From the NCBI GenBank assembly GCA_900468535.1, contig UBTY01000016.1, positions 124,001 to 188,000 of the forward strand: a stretch of 64,000 bases of DNA, given 5' to 3'. The DNA comes from Hyphomicrobiales bacterium (GTDB lineage Bacteria > Pseudomonadota > Alphaproteobacteria > Rhizobiales > Rhizobiaceae). This document shows, one piece after another, positions 9,415 to 19,454 of the stretch. The notes beneath the pieces were generated by a model, which had not been told where the DNA came from, ran no database searches, and saw only the letters and a list, made by a program, of their open reading frames with translations. Both the position numbers and the translations under genes were made by a program. The number at the start of each line of letters is the position of its first letter. Position 1 is the first letter of the stretch.

Positions 9415-11063
9415 CAGCTTGCCGGCGGATAGAGAAGATCGACGATGTAGCTGGCGTCGAAGCGCGAATCCAGCATGCCGTAGGTCGAGCGCCAACCGCC
9501 TGCGAGGCGGGTTTCGATGAAGGCATCGGCGATCCGCCCTGCCCCCAAGCGATAGAGTTCGGCGGCACCGGCAGCGAGCGCCAGCTGTTCGACGAGCAGG
9601 CGCGCTGCCCCCTCGTCGCGCTCGCAGAGCGCCATCGCGGCGCGCAGCACGTCGATGGTCTTCTTGCCGGCCGGCCCGAGGTCGCGCGCAAGTCCCGCGA
9701 ATACCGTCTCGAACAGATCCTTGCCGCGGTTCAGGATGCGCAGCACGTCGAGTGCCATGACATTGCCCGAGCCTTCCCAGATCGCGTTAACGGGCGCTTC
9801 GCGATAGTGGCGGGCGATCGGGCGCTCCTCGATGTAGCCGCTGCCGCCGATGCACTCCATCGCCTCATAGATCAGCGCAGGCGCAATCTTGCAGCACCAG
9901 TATTTCGCGACCGGCGTCATGACGCGGGCGTAGGCGGCCTCTTCAGCACTGCCGCGTGCCCGGTCGAAGGCATCGGCAAGCCGGAACGACAGAGCTGTCG
10001 CAGCCGCCACATCGAGCGCCATATCGGCGAGCACGCGAGTCATGATCGGCTGGCTAACCAGCATCTTGCCGAAAACGCTGCGGCCGCGGGTGTGGTGTAC
10101 GGCCTCGGCCAGCGAAGCGCGCATGATGCCCGAAGAGGCCAGCGCACAATCGAGCCGCGTCAATGTCACCATGTCGAGAATAGTGCGGATGCCGCCGTCA
10201 GGCGTGCCGAGCAGGAAGCCGAAGGTGTCGTTGAACTCGACCTCGGAGGAGGCATTGGAGCGATTGCCCACCTTGTCCTTGAGACGCTGGAAGTGAAGGC
10301 CGTTCGCCGAACCATCCTCCAGCAGCCGAGGGACGAGGAAGCAGCCCATTCCATCCTTCGTCTGCGCCAGCATCACGAAGGCGTCGCTCATCGGCGCCGA
10401 CATGAACCACTTGTGGCCGGACAGACGATAGATGCCTTCGCTAACCTTTTCCGCCGTCGTCTTGTTGGCGCGGACGTCAGTTCCGCCCTGCTTCTCGGTC
10501 ATGCCCATGCCGATCGTCACGGCGGACTTCTGCATGGCAGGCTTGTTGGTGGAATCGTATTTGCGCGAGAGGATCTTCGGCGCCCAGTCCTTCTGCACGG
10601 CCGGCGAAGCCGACAGGGCCGCGACGGACGCACTTGTCATCGTCAACGGGCACAGGTGACCGGATTCGAGTTGCGCCGTCAGGTAGAAGCGCGCTGCCCT
10701 GACCTTGTGTGCCTGGTTCTTCGCCTCGGTGTCCGCCTGCGGATCCCAGACAGACGAATGCAGCCCGGAGGACATCGAGCGGCGCATCAGCGCGTGCCAC
10801 GCCGGGTGGAACTCGACGACATCCAATCGCTCGCCGCGCGGACCATGCGTGCGCAGTTGCGGCACGCCCTGATTCGCCATGCGCGCCAACTCCTGCGCCT
10901 CCGGAGAAGTCACGTACCGGCCCATGCTGTCGAGGTCGTCGCGGATGCCGCGCGGCAGCGTGCCGGTCAGGTCGACGATCAGCGGATCGGACCTATAGGC
11001 ATTGATGCCGGACCACAGGCTCGGCTGGTTCAGTTCGGCAAGTTTCTCTTCGGCGGGCGTCAT
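9414..11063 (-). CDS. aidB: AidB-like acyl-CoA dehydrogenase
   Basis: This 549-residue flavoprotein fits the AidB branch: extended N-terminus (NQPSLWSGINAYRSDPL), middle domain with GMGMTEKQGGTDVRANKT, GHKWFMSAPMSDAFVMLAQT, and the C-terminal helical domain with ECIGGSGYIEE-PIARHYREAPVNAIWEGSGNVMALDVLR, which holds the FAD-binding arginines. AidB in E. coli is induced during alkylation stress and binds DNA; the rhizobial enzyme may instead act on acyl-CoA. It is the first gene of a two-gene unit with the GNAT at 8797 and is divergent from pyrB. Confidence 0.88.
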   Translation of the reverse strand: MTPAEEKLAELNQPSLWSGINAYRSDPLIVDLTGTLPRGIRDDLDSMGRYVTSPEAQELARMANQGVPQLRTHGPRGERLDVVEFHPAWHALMRRSMSSGLHSSVWDPQADTEAKNQAHKVRAARFYLTAQLESGHLCPLTMTSASVAALSASPAVQKDWAPKILSRKYDSTNKPAMQKSAVTIGMGMTEKQGGTDVRANKTTAEKVSEGIYRLSGHKWFMSAPMSDAFVMLAQTKDGMGCFLVPRLLEDGSANGLHFQRLKDKVGNRSNASSEVEFNDTFGFLLGTPDGGIRTILDMVTLTRLDCALASSGIMRASLAEAVHHTRGRSVFGKMLVSQPIMTRVLADMALDVAAATALSFRLADAFDRARGSAEEAAYARVMTPVAKYWCCKIAPALIYEAMECIGGSGYIEERPIARHYREAPVNAIWEGSGNVMALDVLRILNRGKDLFETVFAGLARDLGPAGKKTIDVLRAAMALCERDEGAARLLVEQLALAAGAAELYRLGAGRIADAFIETRLAGGWRSTYGMLDSRFDASYIVDLLYPPAS

Positions 11064-11244
11064 GAGTCGCTTCTAGTGCAAGAGGCAGGCAAAGGGAAAC
11101 CGGAAGTTATAATTTCCCTCTCCTCTGCAATAGTCGAAATCCGGCAAAATTGCAGGGGGAGACGGGCCTTTGCCCACAGCACAAGCTTGCCGCCGCCCGG
11201 CTCACTCTTTATAGACCCCGCAGACGACAGCAAGAGGCAGGTTC

Positions 11245-12197
<953 letters not shown>

Positions 12198-12201
<4 letters not shown>

Positions 12202-13487
12202 ACAACTCGATCGTCCTCAAGAACGTTCGCATCGTCGACCCCTCGCGCAATCTCGATGAAATCGGCAGCATCATTGTCAAGGATGGCTTGATTGTTGCGG
12301 CTGGCGCCGACGCGCAGAACCAGGGAACGCCTGATGGAGCCGAGGTGCGTGACTGCACCGGCCTCGTTGCCACGCCCGGACTGGTGGATGCGCGTGTTCA
12401 TATTGGCGAACCGGGTGCCGAGCATCGCGAAACCATCGCCTCGGCGAGCCGTGCGGCAGCAGCCGGCGGCGTGACCTCTGTTATCATGATGCCGGACACC
12501 GATCCCGTCATCGACGACATCGCGCTTGTCGAGTTCGTCAAGAAGACGGCGAAGGACAAGGCGCTGGTCAACGTCTATCCGGCAGCCGCCATTACGAAGC
12601 ACCTTGCAGGCGAGGAAATGACCGAGATCGGCCTGCTGATGGAAGCCGGCGCCGTGGCGTTTACCGACGGCCGCTCGAGCATTCATGACACGCAGGTTCT
12701 GCGTCGCGTCATGACCTATGCGCGTGAGTTCGGCGCAGTGATCTCCTGTGAGACACGCGACAAGTATCTCGGCGCCACCGGGGTCATGCATGAGGGACTG
12801 TTCGCAAGCTGGCTCGGTCTCGGGGGCATCCCGAAGGAAGCGGAACTCATCCCGCTCGAGCGCGACCTGCGTATCGCCAAGCTGACGCGCGGCAACTACC
12901 ACGCCGCGATGATCTCGGTTCCGGAATCGGTCGAAGCGATCGAGCTTGCACGCAGCCGTGGCGCGACCGTCACCTGCGGGATCTCCATCAACAATCTTTC
13001 GCTGAACGAGAACGACATCGGCGAATACCGGACCTTCTTCAAGCTCTATCCGCCGCTGCGCTCCGAAGACGATCGCGTGGCAATGGTGGATGCGCTGGCG
13101 CGTGGTGCGATCGACATCATTGTCTCCTCGCATGATCCGCAGGACGTCGACACCAAGCGTCTGCCCTTCGGCGAGGCAGCCGACGGAGCTGTCGGGCTCG
13201 AAACGATGCTCTCCGCAGCGTTACGCCTGCATCACAGCGGCCAGGTCAGCCTGATGCGGCTGATCGATGCCATGTCGACGCGGCCGGCGCAGATCTTCGG
13301 GCTTGAGGCCGGTACGCTGAAGCCGGGCGCCAAGGCAGATATCACGCTGATCGATCTCGACGACCCTTGGCTTGTCTCCAAGGACATGCTTCTTTCCCGC
13401 TCGAAGAACACGCCGTTCGAAGACGCGCGCTTCAGCGGACGTGCTGTTGCGACCTACGTCGCCGGACGCTGCGTGCATACAATATAA
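12198..13487 (+). CDS. pyrC: Dihydroorotase-like protein, probably non-catalytic (PyrC' type)
   Basis: This 429-residue protein has the amidohydrolase fold of class I dihydroorotases, but the metal ligands are largely missing. The usual DxHxHxREPG reads [11 protein letters not shown], the HAED-type His block reads ISCETRDK, the histidines before the second active-site strand read [13 protein letters not shown] reads SINNL, and the catalytic TDHAPH reads SSHDPQD. It overlaps pyrB by four bases. In Pseudomonas a similarly inactive PyrC' is needed to assemble ATCase; I infer the same here. A separate active dihydroorotase should exist elsewhere in the genome. Often annotated simply as pyrC. Confidence 0.9.
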
Positions 13488-13506
13488 AAAGACCGCCGGA
13501 GGGAAC

Positions 13507-14127
13507 ATGGTCTCGGATCTCATGACTTGGCAGATCACGCTGCCGATCGCGCTTGCGGCGGCCGCTATCGGCTATTTGCTCGGCTCCATCCCTTTCGGCC
13601 TGCTCCTGACGAAGGCGGCCGGGCTCGGGGACGTGCGCAGCATCGGATCCGGCAATATCGGCGCGACCAACGTGCTCAGAACCGGCAACAAGAAGCTTGC
13701 AGCCGCAACGCTCCTTCTCGATGCATTGAAGGCATCGGCCGCGGCCTGGATCGTCGGCTATTTCCTCGGCGAGGAGGCAGCCCTGATTGCAGGTTTCTTT
13801 GCGTTCATCGGCCACCTCTTCCCGGTCTGGATCGGCTTCAAGGGTGGCAAGGGCGTTGCCACCTACATCGGAACGCTGCTTGGCGTTGCGCCGATCATGG
13901 TCGTGGCCTTCGCCGTGGTCTGGCTGGCAGTGGCTTTCACGACCCGGTATTCGTCGCTTTCCGCACTGGTTGCAATGCTTGTCATTCCGGTTGCATTGTG
14001 GATACTGGGCGCCGAGAAGGTTGCAGCGGTCATGGCGATCATGACTGTCATCTCCTACTGGAAGCACAAGGCCAACATCTCCCGCCTGATGAGCGGGACG
14101 GAAAGCAAGATCGGGGCGAAGGGATAA
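13507..14127 (+). CDS. plsY: Glycerol-3-phosphate acyltransferase (acyl-phosphate dependent)
   Basis: PlsY makes lysophosphatidate from acyl-phosphate and glycerol 3-phosphate in the inner membrane. The 206-residue product has about five membrane helices and the family blocks [20 protein letters not shown] with [12 protein letters not shown], and [19 protein letters not shown] choose the ATG at 13507 because of the GGAGGG ribosome site just upstream; a longer frame reads back into pyrC. It ends one base before dprA, so the two form an operon. Confidence 0.96.
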   Translation: MVSDLMTWQITLPIALAAAAIGYLLGSIPFGLLLTKAAGLGDVRSIGSGNIGATNVLRTGNKKLAAATLLLDALKASAAAWIVGYFLGEEAALIAGFFAFIGHLFPVWIGFKGGKGVATYIGTLLGVAPIMVVAFAVVWLAVAFTTRYSSLSALVAMLVIPVALWILGAEKVAAVMAIMTVISYWKHKANISRLMSGTESKIGAKG

Positions 14128-14128
14128 A

Positions 14129-14686
14129 ATGGACGCTCGCAGCGCAAGGCCAAAAGGAATTGCGCTGACGGAACGCCAACGCATCGCGTGGCTGCGTCTC
14201 ATCCGCTCCGACAATGTCGGACCGGCGACCTTTCGCGACCTCATCAATCACTTCGGATCAGCCGAGACCGCGCTGGCAGCCCTGCCCGAACTCTCGGCAC
14301 GCGGCGGAGCAACACGCTCCATCCGCATAGCGACCGAGAGCGAAGCGCATCGGGAACTTGAAGCCGCTGAGCGCTTCGGCGCGCGGTTTGTCGGCATCGG
14401 GGAGCCGGAATACCCTCAAACTCTTCGGCATATCGACGGAGCCCCGCCTCTGCTTGCGGCAAAGGGAAATCTCTCTGCCGCGATTCGGCCGGGCGTCGGC
14501 ATCGTCGGCTCGCGAAACGCCTCGATATCGGGCGCGAAGTTCGCCGCCATGATTGCGCGTCACTGCGGACAGTCCGGCTACACTGTCTTGTCGGGACTTG
14601 CCCGCGGCATAGATACCGCGGCCCATCGCGCCAGCCTGGAAACCGGGACGATCGCTGCGATGGCCGGCGGGCTGGACAAGCCCTAG
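14129..14686 (+). pseudogene. dprA: dprA 5' fragment, interrupted by the mobile element
   Basis: The first 185 codons of a DprA/Smf gene. Residues 20-60 form a SAM-like region, and the Rossmann-like domain opens with [19 protein letters not shown] and [31 protein letters not shown]. The frame then meets TAG, made where the integrated element joins the core sequence (GACAAGCCCTAG). The missing 3' half lies at 28058-28660 in the same frame; together they make about 382 codons, a normal DprA length. DprA loads RecA on incoming single-stranded DNA in transformation. While the element is integrated, the gene is split through the Rossmann domain, so it is predicted to be non-functional. Confidence 0.93.
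14675..14685. repeat. Left attachment core (attL) of the dprA element
   Basis: GACAAGCCCTA, identical to 28058-28068. The symmetry centre of the rebuilt host site falls on AA at 14678-14679, the predicted crossover dinucleotide. The host half (CCGGCGGG) lies to the left and the element half to the right. Confidence 0.85.
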
Positions 14687-14797
14687 CGTACATTGAACAA
14701 AATTAAAACCGCACCACGGCATTGCAATTCAAGGGCGAGCGAGTCACGAATTGAGATGAAATGGCGAGTCGCGTAGCGATCCTAGGGAGATGCCAAA

Positions 14798-16051
14798 GTG
14801 GCAATAACAATATTCGCGGACAATTTCCGTGGCTTCCGCCATTTGAATATTGATATGAATAAAAATATATTTCTTGTCGGTGACAACAGCTCTGGAAAGA
14901 GCTCGATTCTACAGCTTATTACTTACGTTTACCGTAGCGAATTACTGGGAAGCCCTCAGCTAGACGACGACCATAACGTATATCGTTACGATTTCTTCTC
15001 GCCTTACTTCAAATTCGACGACGCGACCATCGGATTTATTTCATCTCGAAGAAAGAAAAAACACGCGAGAGTTATAACAATTAGGAAGAAACCGAATCTA
15101 GGCATTCCAGATGTCATCAGGTTTACAACCGTAAATGACGGCAAGCGACTGACGTTCATCAAGCGGGGTCACAAATTCTTTTATAAATATGGAGAGGTAG
15201 GCGAGATCAATGCCGAAACCCTGCGTCTCATACATTCGGAGACAACAGGATATACTAAACTCTCCACGGAAATCGACGAAGACGATCAGCAAATCAACTC
15301 GCCATCTTTCGCCACATCCATACTACGCGACCGCTTATCGGACAGAAAATTGCTAGATGTCATTTTGGCAACCGGCACGTCCATGCTCCCCGATGTTGTC
15401 AACTCAGCTCCCGTGCGCGGCCTTCCAGAGCCTTTTTATGCCTTAGAGCGGAAGTATAAATCATCGGGCGCCCATTTTGCCTCGATGTGGCATGACCTGA
15501 ATCGCGAACAGAGGCCTGAGATAGTCGAGGCTATTCGGAAGTTTGGGCAAGACAGCTTGTTATTTGAAGACATAAGCGTCGAAAAGATATCAAAGAAGGT
15601 CGAGAATTCACCGCTGACTGTAACGGTCACAAAGCAAGGACACCGCTTCCTTCTCAATCAGGTGGGGGTCGGCGTTTCCCAGGTCATTCCAATTATAATT
15701 GAATCGCTTTTTTACAGACTAGGCGAGCATAGCGACCTACTTTTGCTTCAACAGCCCGAACTCCACTTACATCCGATTGCTCAAGCAGCGATGGGTGAGT
15801 TTCTGTTCAGGATGTCTGAGGATGGCCCTCGATACGTCGTTGAGACCCACAGCGATTTCCTTGTCGACCGTTTTCGCGCGAACATCAAAGAGAGTGGGGG
15901 GAAATCCTCGGCTCGCATCCTGTTCTGTGTGAATACGAAGGATGGCAATTGTTGCAATGCAATCGAGGTCTCTGATGAGGGGGAGATACTTAACCCACCA
16001 GAGGGCTACAAAGAATTTTTCGTCACAGAGCTGATGCGGACGATGTTTTAA
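14798..16051 (+). CDS. AAA/ABC-type ATPase (AAA_15/AAA_21-like), putative defence component
   Basis: The 417-residue product starts at GTG with a good AGGGAGA ribosome site eight bases before it. An N-terminal FxxFRG-like segment (FADNFRGFRHLNID) leads to Walker A GDNSSGKSS (about residues 28-36). The C-terminal half has an ABC-signature-like GVGVSQVIPI (about 289-298), a Walker B/D-loop region LLLLQQPELHLHP (about 315-327) and a His-switch ETHSDFL (about 349-355). The acidic Walker B position, usually D/E before xPE, is Gln here (QQPE). There is no TOPRIM domain, so this is not a full OLD nuclease. It ends one base before a PIN-like gene. ATPase-plus-nuclease pairs like this are common in phage defence; that role is inference. 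The gene is AT-richer than the host. Confidence 0.8.
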   Translation: MAITIFADNFRGFRHLNIDMNKNIFLVGDNSSGKSSILQLITYVYRSELLGSPQLDDDHNVYRYDFFSPYFKFDDATIGFISSRRKKKHARVITIRKKPNLGIPDVIRFTTVNDGKRLTFIKRGHKFFYKYGEVGEINAETLRLIHSETTGYTKLSTEIDEDDQQINSPSFATSILRDRLSDRKLLDVILATGTSMLPDVVNSAPVRGLPEPFYALERKYKSSGAHFASMWHDLNREQRPEIVEAIRKFGQDSLLFEDISVEKISKKVENSPLTVTVTKQGHRFLLNQVGVGVSQVIPIIIESLFYRLGEHSDLLLLQQPELHLHPIAQAAMGEFLFRMSEDGPRYVVETHSDFLVDRFRANIKESGGKSSARILFCVNTKDGNCCNAIEVSDEGEILNPPEGYKEFFVTELMRTMF

Positions 16052-16052
16052 G

Positions 16053-16502
16053 ATGGCGCGTGTTTTAATTGACGTCTCCGCCGCCGGAGAGGATTGGCTC
16101 AAAGATGCGGTCAATGAAATAAGGAACAGTGCGAATGTCACCTTCCTATATTCCGATCATGAAAAATATAAGAAAGAGGTCGTGAACCACCCGTTCCTAG
16201 GCAAGTTTCTTCAATTGATGAAGACACTAGGAAAGCGTGAAGACACCGACCCCGGTGTTTGTGCAAAAATCATCGCAAACCTTGAAGATAATCCTGCCTG
16301 GGTGGGCGCGGAGGAATGTGACGACCCGCATATATTTGCGATAGCCTACCAGAAGCCGAATGCTTTCGTGTTCACGAGCGATAAAAGGTTGGCACGTTGC
16401 AAAGTCAAAATGAAGGATGCGCTAGACAAGCACCATCGAAGGTTCACAACCATTCAATCTAAGGCCAACTTCGACGCGAACGAACAACTAATTCGCGCAT
16501 AG
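16053..16502 (+). CDS. PIN-like domain protein, putative RNase partner of the ATPase
   Basis: The 149-residue product begins MARVLIDVSAAGEDWL, with the first PIN acidic residue at Asp7. It later shows ECDDPHIFAIAY (acidic residues around 88-91, His93) and FVFTSDKRLARC (Asp110), the order and spacing of the second half of a PIN/VapC fold. The start lies one base after the ATPase stop, so the genes are coupled. I infer an RNase activated or restrained by the ATPase. It is not a VapBC pair, because no small antitoxin precedes it. Structure prediction would be needed to confirm the PIN fold. Confidence 0.65.
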   Translation: MARVLIDVSAAGEDWLKDAVNEIRNSANVTFLYSDHEKYKKEVVNHPFLGKFLQLMKTLGKREDTDPGVCAKIIANLEDNPAWVGAEECDDPHIFAIAYQKPNAFVFTSDKRLARCKVKMKDALDKHHRRFTTIQSKANFDANEQLIRA

Positions 16503-16522
16503 ACTTTCAATCTTATCACCCG

Positions 16523-17032
16523 GTGCTCGCCTTGACGGACTTCGAAACGGTTACGCTAACAATCTCAATTCTTGCGGCTTTGATCGCGCTCGGTGCGGCG
16601 GTTCAAGCTAACAGGCAAGCGAACGCAGCTGACGTTCAAGCCAAGTTTGCTGGAGAGCAGGCTGAGGCCGCAAAGTCACAAGCTGCACTTGCCGAACGAC
16701 AGCTACGCGACTTGCAAAAGCGGGTCGGCATGGTGACGGACCCGACGATGATGTTCGAGGTTTTACCTGTTTGGTATGTAAAACGGATGAGCCGAGATGA
16801 TTGGGGCTTCGGACTTCTCCTTCGGTCCGGGGTGATTTTGGCCATAAGCCAGCTTCACGGTGTCTCAGACGATGGAGAATGGATGGAGGTTTCTTTACTT
16901 GAGAAAGGCAACAGCCGCAGCCCCAGTGATTTTCATGGTCAGCCAATACTCTACGCGCCAAATCCCGAACGATTGAAAGCGTCTGTTCAGATCAAAAACG
17001 TACAAGCCGCATTTGATATATGGAGCAGTTGA
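16523..17032 (+). CDS. Membrane-anchored coiled-coil protein of unknown function
   Basis: Starting at GTG 16523 (a TTG at 16532 is the alternative), the 169-residue product has one N-terminal hydrophobic helix (about residues 9-27, VTLTISILAALIALGAAVQA). A heptad-like Ala/Gln-rich helix follows (about 28-67, ANAADVQAKFAGEQAEAAKS and on), then a mixed beta-rich domain without recognised motifs. It begins 20 bases after the PIN-like gene, so it is probably the third gene of the same operon. It could be a membrane-located sensor or effector partner; this is inference. No similarity to a named family is recognised. Confidence 0.55.
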   Translation: MLALTDFETVTLTISILAALIALGAAVQANRQANAADVQAKFAGEQAEAAKSQAALAERQLRDLQKRVGMVTDPTMMFEVLPVWYVKRMSRDDWGFGLLLRSGVILAISQLHGVSDDGEWMEVSLLEKGNSRSPSDFHGQPILYAPNPERLKASVQIKNVQAAFDIWSS

Positions 17033-17262
17033 ACAGACGCCGGGATCATCGGCAGTGATTTCTTCATTTCGGAGTGCGCACCTCGCTGAGCCAAAGTGAT
17101 ATAGGAACAACGGTCATCCCAAGAACCGAGAGCGCCGCCCAAATTCATGCAGCGCCTTCAACTGCCGTCTCCAATGCTTCAATCATAGTGATTACTCACG
17201 GTTGCCCCTTGGGTTTGCCTTGGGGTGGAAAAATGTGGGAGAGGACACGAAAGCAATAATGC

Positions 17263-17904
17263 TCATGCCTCTCTTGCTGCCGCCACTTCATCGCCAATCC
17301 GCTTAGCCAAGCGGGACAACGTAGACCTGGAGCACCCCGTGGCTTTCACTATGCTATTCCACGACTGACCATTGCGGAGCATCTGGGTAAGCGCTGCGTT
17401 TCTCTCGGTGTCCTCCGGGCGCCCCTTGTAGACACCCGCATCCTTCGCCTTCGCTATGCCCTGCGATTGGCGGCGGCGGCGATCCTCGTAGTCCTTACGG
17501 GCTATCGCTGCTAGCATGTCCAGCATCATTCCGTTGATCGCGTCGAGCATGCGGCTCTGAATGTCATCCCCTGAGGCCGTTGCCATGCTCCAAGAGGTCG
17601 GCAGGTCCAGAGCTACTACCTTCACATGTTGCGAACGTATCTGGTCCTTCAGCGTCTCCCAGTCTGCGGCGTTCAGTCGGCTTAGGCGATCAACCTGCTC
17701 TACAAGCAGCACGTCCCCCGGCTGGCAATCCTTCAGCAGCCTGAACAACTCAGGGCGCTTCAAGGCAGCGCCGCTTTCGTTCTCCTCGTACCAAGCCGCA
17801 ATGCGAAGGCCGCGCTCATCTGCGAAGCGCTGTAGATCGCCTTTGGCTCGGGTTGCGTCCTGGTCCTTGGTGGAAGCTCGGAGATATGCGCGAATGAATG
17901 TCAT
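17263..17904 (-). CDS. Small serine recombinase (resolvase/invertase family)
   Basis: The 213-residue protein has the resolvase catalytic domain: YLRASTKDQ with the nucleophilic serine near residue 11, VLLVEQVDRLSRL, and the long E-helix region ARKDYEDRRRRQSQGIAKAKDAGVYKGRP. A short C-terminal helix-turn-helix follows (RNGQSWNSIVKATGCSRSTLSRLAKRI). No transposase accompanies it. Repeats just upstream (17915-17982) may be its recombination site. It is distinct from the large serine recombinase at 26494 and lacks that protein's zinc ribbon. Confidence 0.92.
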   Translation of the reverse strand: MTFIRAYLRASTKDQDATRAKGDLQRFADERGLRIAAWYEENESGAALKRPELFRLLKDCQPGDVLLVEQVDRLSRLNAADWETLKDQIRSQHVKVVALDLPTSWSMATASGDDIQSRMLDAINGMMLDMLAAIARKDYEDRRRRQSQGIAKAKDAGVYKGRPEDTERNAALTQMLRNGQSWNSIVKATGCSRSTLSRLAKRIGDEVAAAREA

Positions 17905-17914
17905 GGAAACCGCC

Positions 17915-17982
17915 TCGGTTCGCTTTGGGTGGTTTCATTAATATCGGTTCGTTTTAAATTGGCAAGAGGCATTTATCGAACC
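17915..17982. repeat. Repeated TCGGTTCG motifs upstream of the resolvase, possible res site
   Basis: TCGGTTCG occurs at 17915-17922 and 17944-17951, 29 bases apart and followed by a T-rich run each time. An inverted copy (TCGAACC) lies at 17976-17982, 31 bases further. The cluster sits immediately upstream of the resolvase start, where res sites usually lie, and could also be an autoregulatory operator. Confidence 0.4.
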
Positions 17983-18100
17983 AGTCCGGAATAAGTTCTC
18001 ATGGGGTGTAGCCAAAACAGACCCCCCCAGTGACAGTAGTAACTCTTCCTAAAGCTCTCGACGGTTGTATGCAGTGCAACGATATCGAAAGAGGCGAGAA

Positions 18101-19315
18101 GTGGCGGAAACAGAGTGGAGCGATGAGGAACTACATGCAGCCGTGGTTTCATATCTGGAAATGCGTCAGCAGGAGGAAGCTAACGAGCCGTACTCCAAAT
18201 CCGAGATCCGACGTCGCCTCCAGGCAACTTCACTAGCCCGTCGTTCAGAAAGCTCGATCGAATATAGGATGCAGAACATTTCTTACGTGCTCCAAAAGCG
18301 CGGCTATAAGAGAATTGCTGGCTATGCTCCTGCTGCGAACGTTGGTGAAGCTACCGAAGCTCGACTGGTCTCTATGATCGAGGACGCAGGGGGATTTCAG
18401 GTAGACGGAGGACCACCTGGTCCGAGCACGCTTCAAGACATCGTTAGTGACGCGAACCTTCTGATGGGGGTTAAGGCGGTTTTTGGACCGATGACTTCCC
18501 ATGTGCTCTGCTTTGGCGGCAGAGGTGACCCGAGCACTAAGAGTTACTACTCAGTACCGGCTGGTGCAGCACGCCGAGCGGTAGAGCGCCCGTTCGTCCT
18601 AACCATCGGAGGCGGTAAAGACGTTCGCCCCGGATCGGAAGGCCGGGTTACAAACCTCGTCAGAGTTTCGTTGGTATATGGCCCCACAGCTCTTCTGGTT
18701 GGTGATCCAAAGGAGGCAAAGAGGCTGGCGCAGTGGCCCGTTTCAATTGCCCTGCACGATGTGTGGCGGTTGAAAGGTGCCCCGCATCTCGTTGATGATC
18801 TAGGCTTTCCAGACCGCAAGATTTTGGCTGGAGCACAAGACGGCATCGTACATCCTGAGGATATGGTCGCCCGACTTTGGGATGAACTGCGCAATTGGCC
18901 GGTTGAGCGAGCTGCCGTTCTCCTCCCTGCCAATTTCTACGATAGCGGCCAGCCTAGATTATTTATTGGCAAACTTCCTTCTCTTCCCTCGAAAGGCGGC
19001 GCGGAAGAAGGGAAGCGGATACTGAAACTCCAGAAATCGCTTGAGCGCGACCCCAGGTTAGCGAAGGCGGCTAAGCAGCTGAACGTCGCGAAACATGGTA
19101 CCCCTACATGTGAGTCCTGCGATTTTTCCCATGGTGACCTTGCGATGTTCGACGCCCACCACCCCACACCGCTGGCTGTGGGTCACCGCCATACCTTGCC
19201 GGAGCACCTCGAAATACTCTGTCCAACCTGTCATCGCCGTGCTCACAGGAAGAGCCTCCTCGACCCGTACTCAATCTCAGAACTCAGGGAATGGGTAGCC
19301 GCAGGACGTCCTTAG
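18101..19315 (+). CDS. HNH endonuclease with N-terminal WSDEEL-type domain (McrA-like)
   Basis: I start at GTG 18101 (VAETEWSDEELHAAV) because of the GAGGCGAG ribosome site just before it; an ATG at 18065 would add twelve basic residues. The 404-residue product has an N-terminal helical domain (WSDEELHAAVVSYLEM ... RSESSIEYRMQNISYVLQKRG) of a widespread family of putative restriction nucleases. A central domain of unknown type follows. The C-terminal zinc HNH domain has CESC, FDAHHPTPLAVG and EILCPTCHRRAH. HNH proteins of this layout often cut modified or foreign DNA; the target here is not known. It is a lone gene between divergent recombinase genes. Confidence 0.85.
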   Translation: MAETEWSDEELHAAVVSYLEMRQQEEANEPYSKSEIRRRLQATSLARRSESSIEYRMQNISYVLQKRGYKRIAGYAPAANVGEATEARLVSMIEDAGGFQVDGGPPGPSTLQDIVSDANLLMGVKAVFGPMTSHVLCFGGRGDPSTKSYYSVPAGAARRAVERPFVLTIGGGKDVRPGSEGRVTNLVRVSLVYGPTALLVGDPKEAKRLAQWPVSIALHDVWRLKGAPHLVDDLGFPDRKILAGAQDGIVHPEDMVARLWDELRNWPVERAAVLLPANFYDSGQPRLFIGKLPSLPSKGGAEEGKRILKLQKSLERDPRLAKAAKQLNVAKHGTPTCESCDFSHGDLAMFDAHHPTPLAVGHRHTLPEHLEILCPTCHRRAHRKSLLDPYSISELREWVAAGRP

Positions 19316-19454
19316 CTAAACGCCTGCCTGGGGGCCACGGGGGACGTGGGGCTTCGTGGTATAATGATATCAGGAAAGAGATTTTTCGGAAAAAGGTCGC
19401 GGGGTCCCCAAGCGAAACCTCAGGGACTCCGGTGATCGTGTCGGAGCGCTGGCA

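Noticed and set aside
17074..17259. 61-codon rightward frame after the coiled-coil protein gene
   Set aside because: No ribosome site and low-complexity Ser/Ala/Thr composition; probably spacer.
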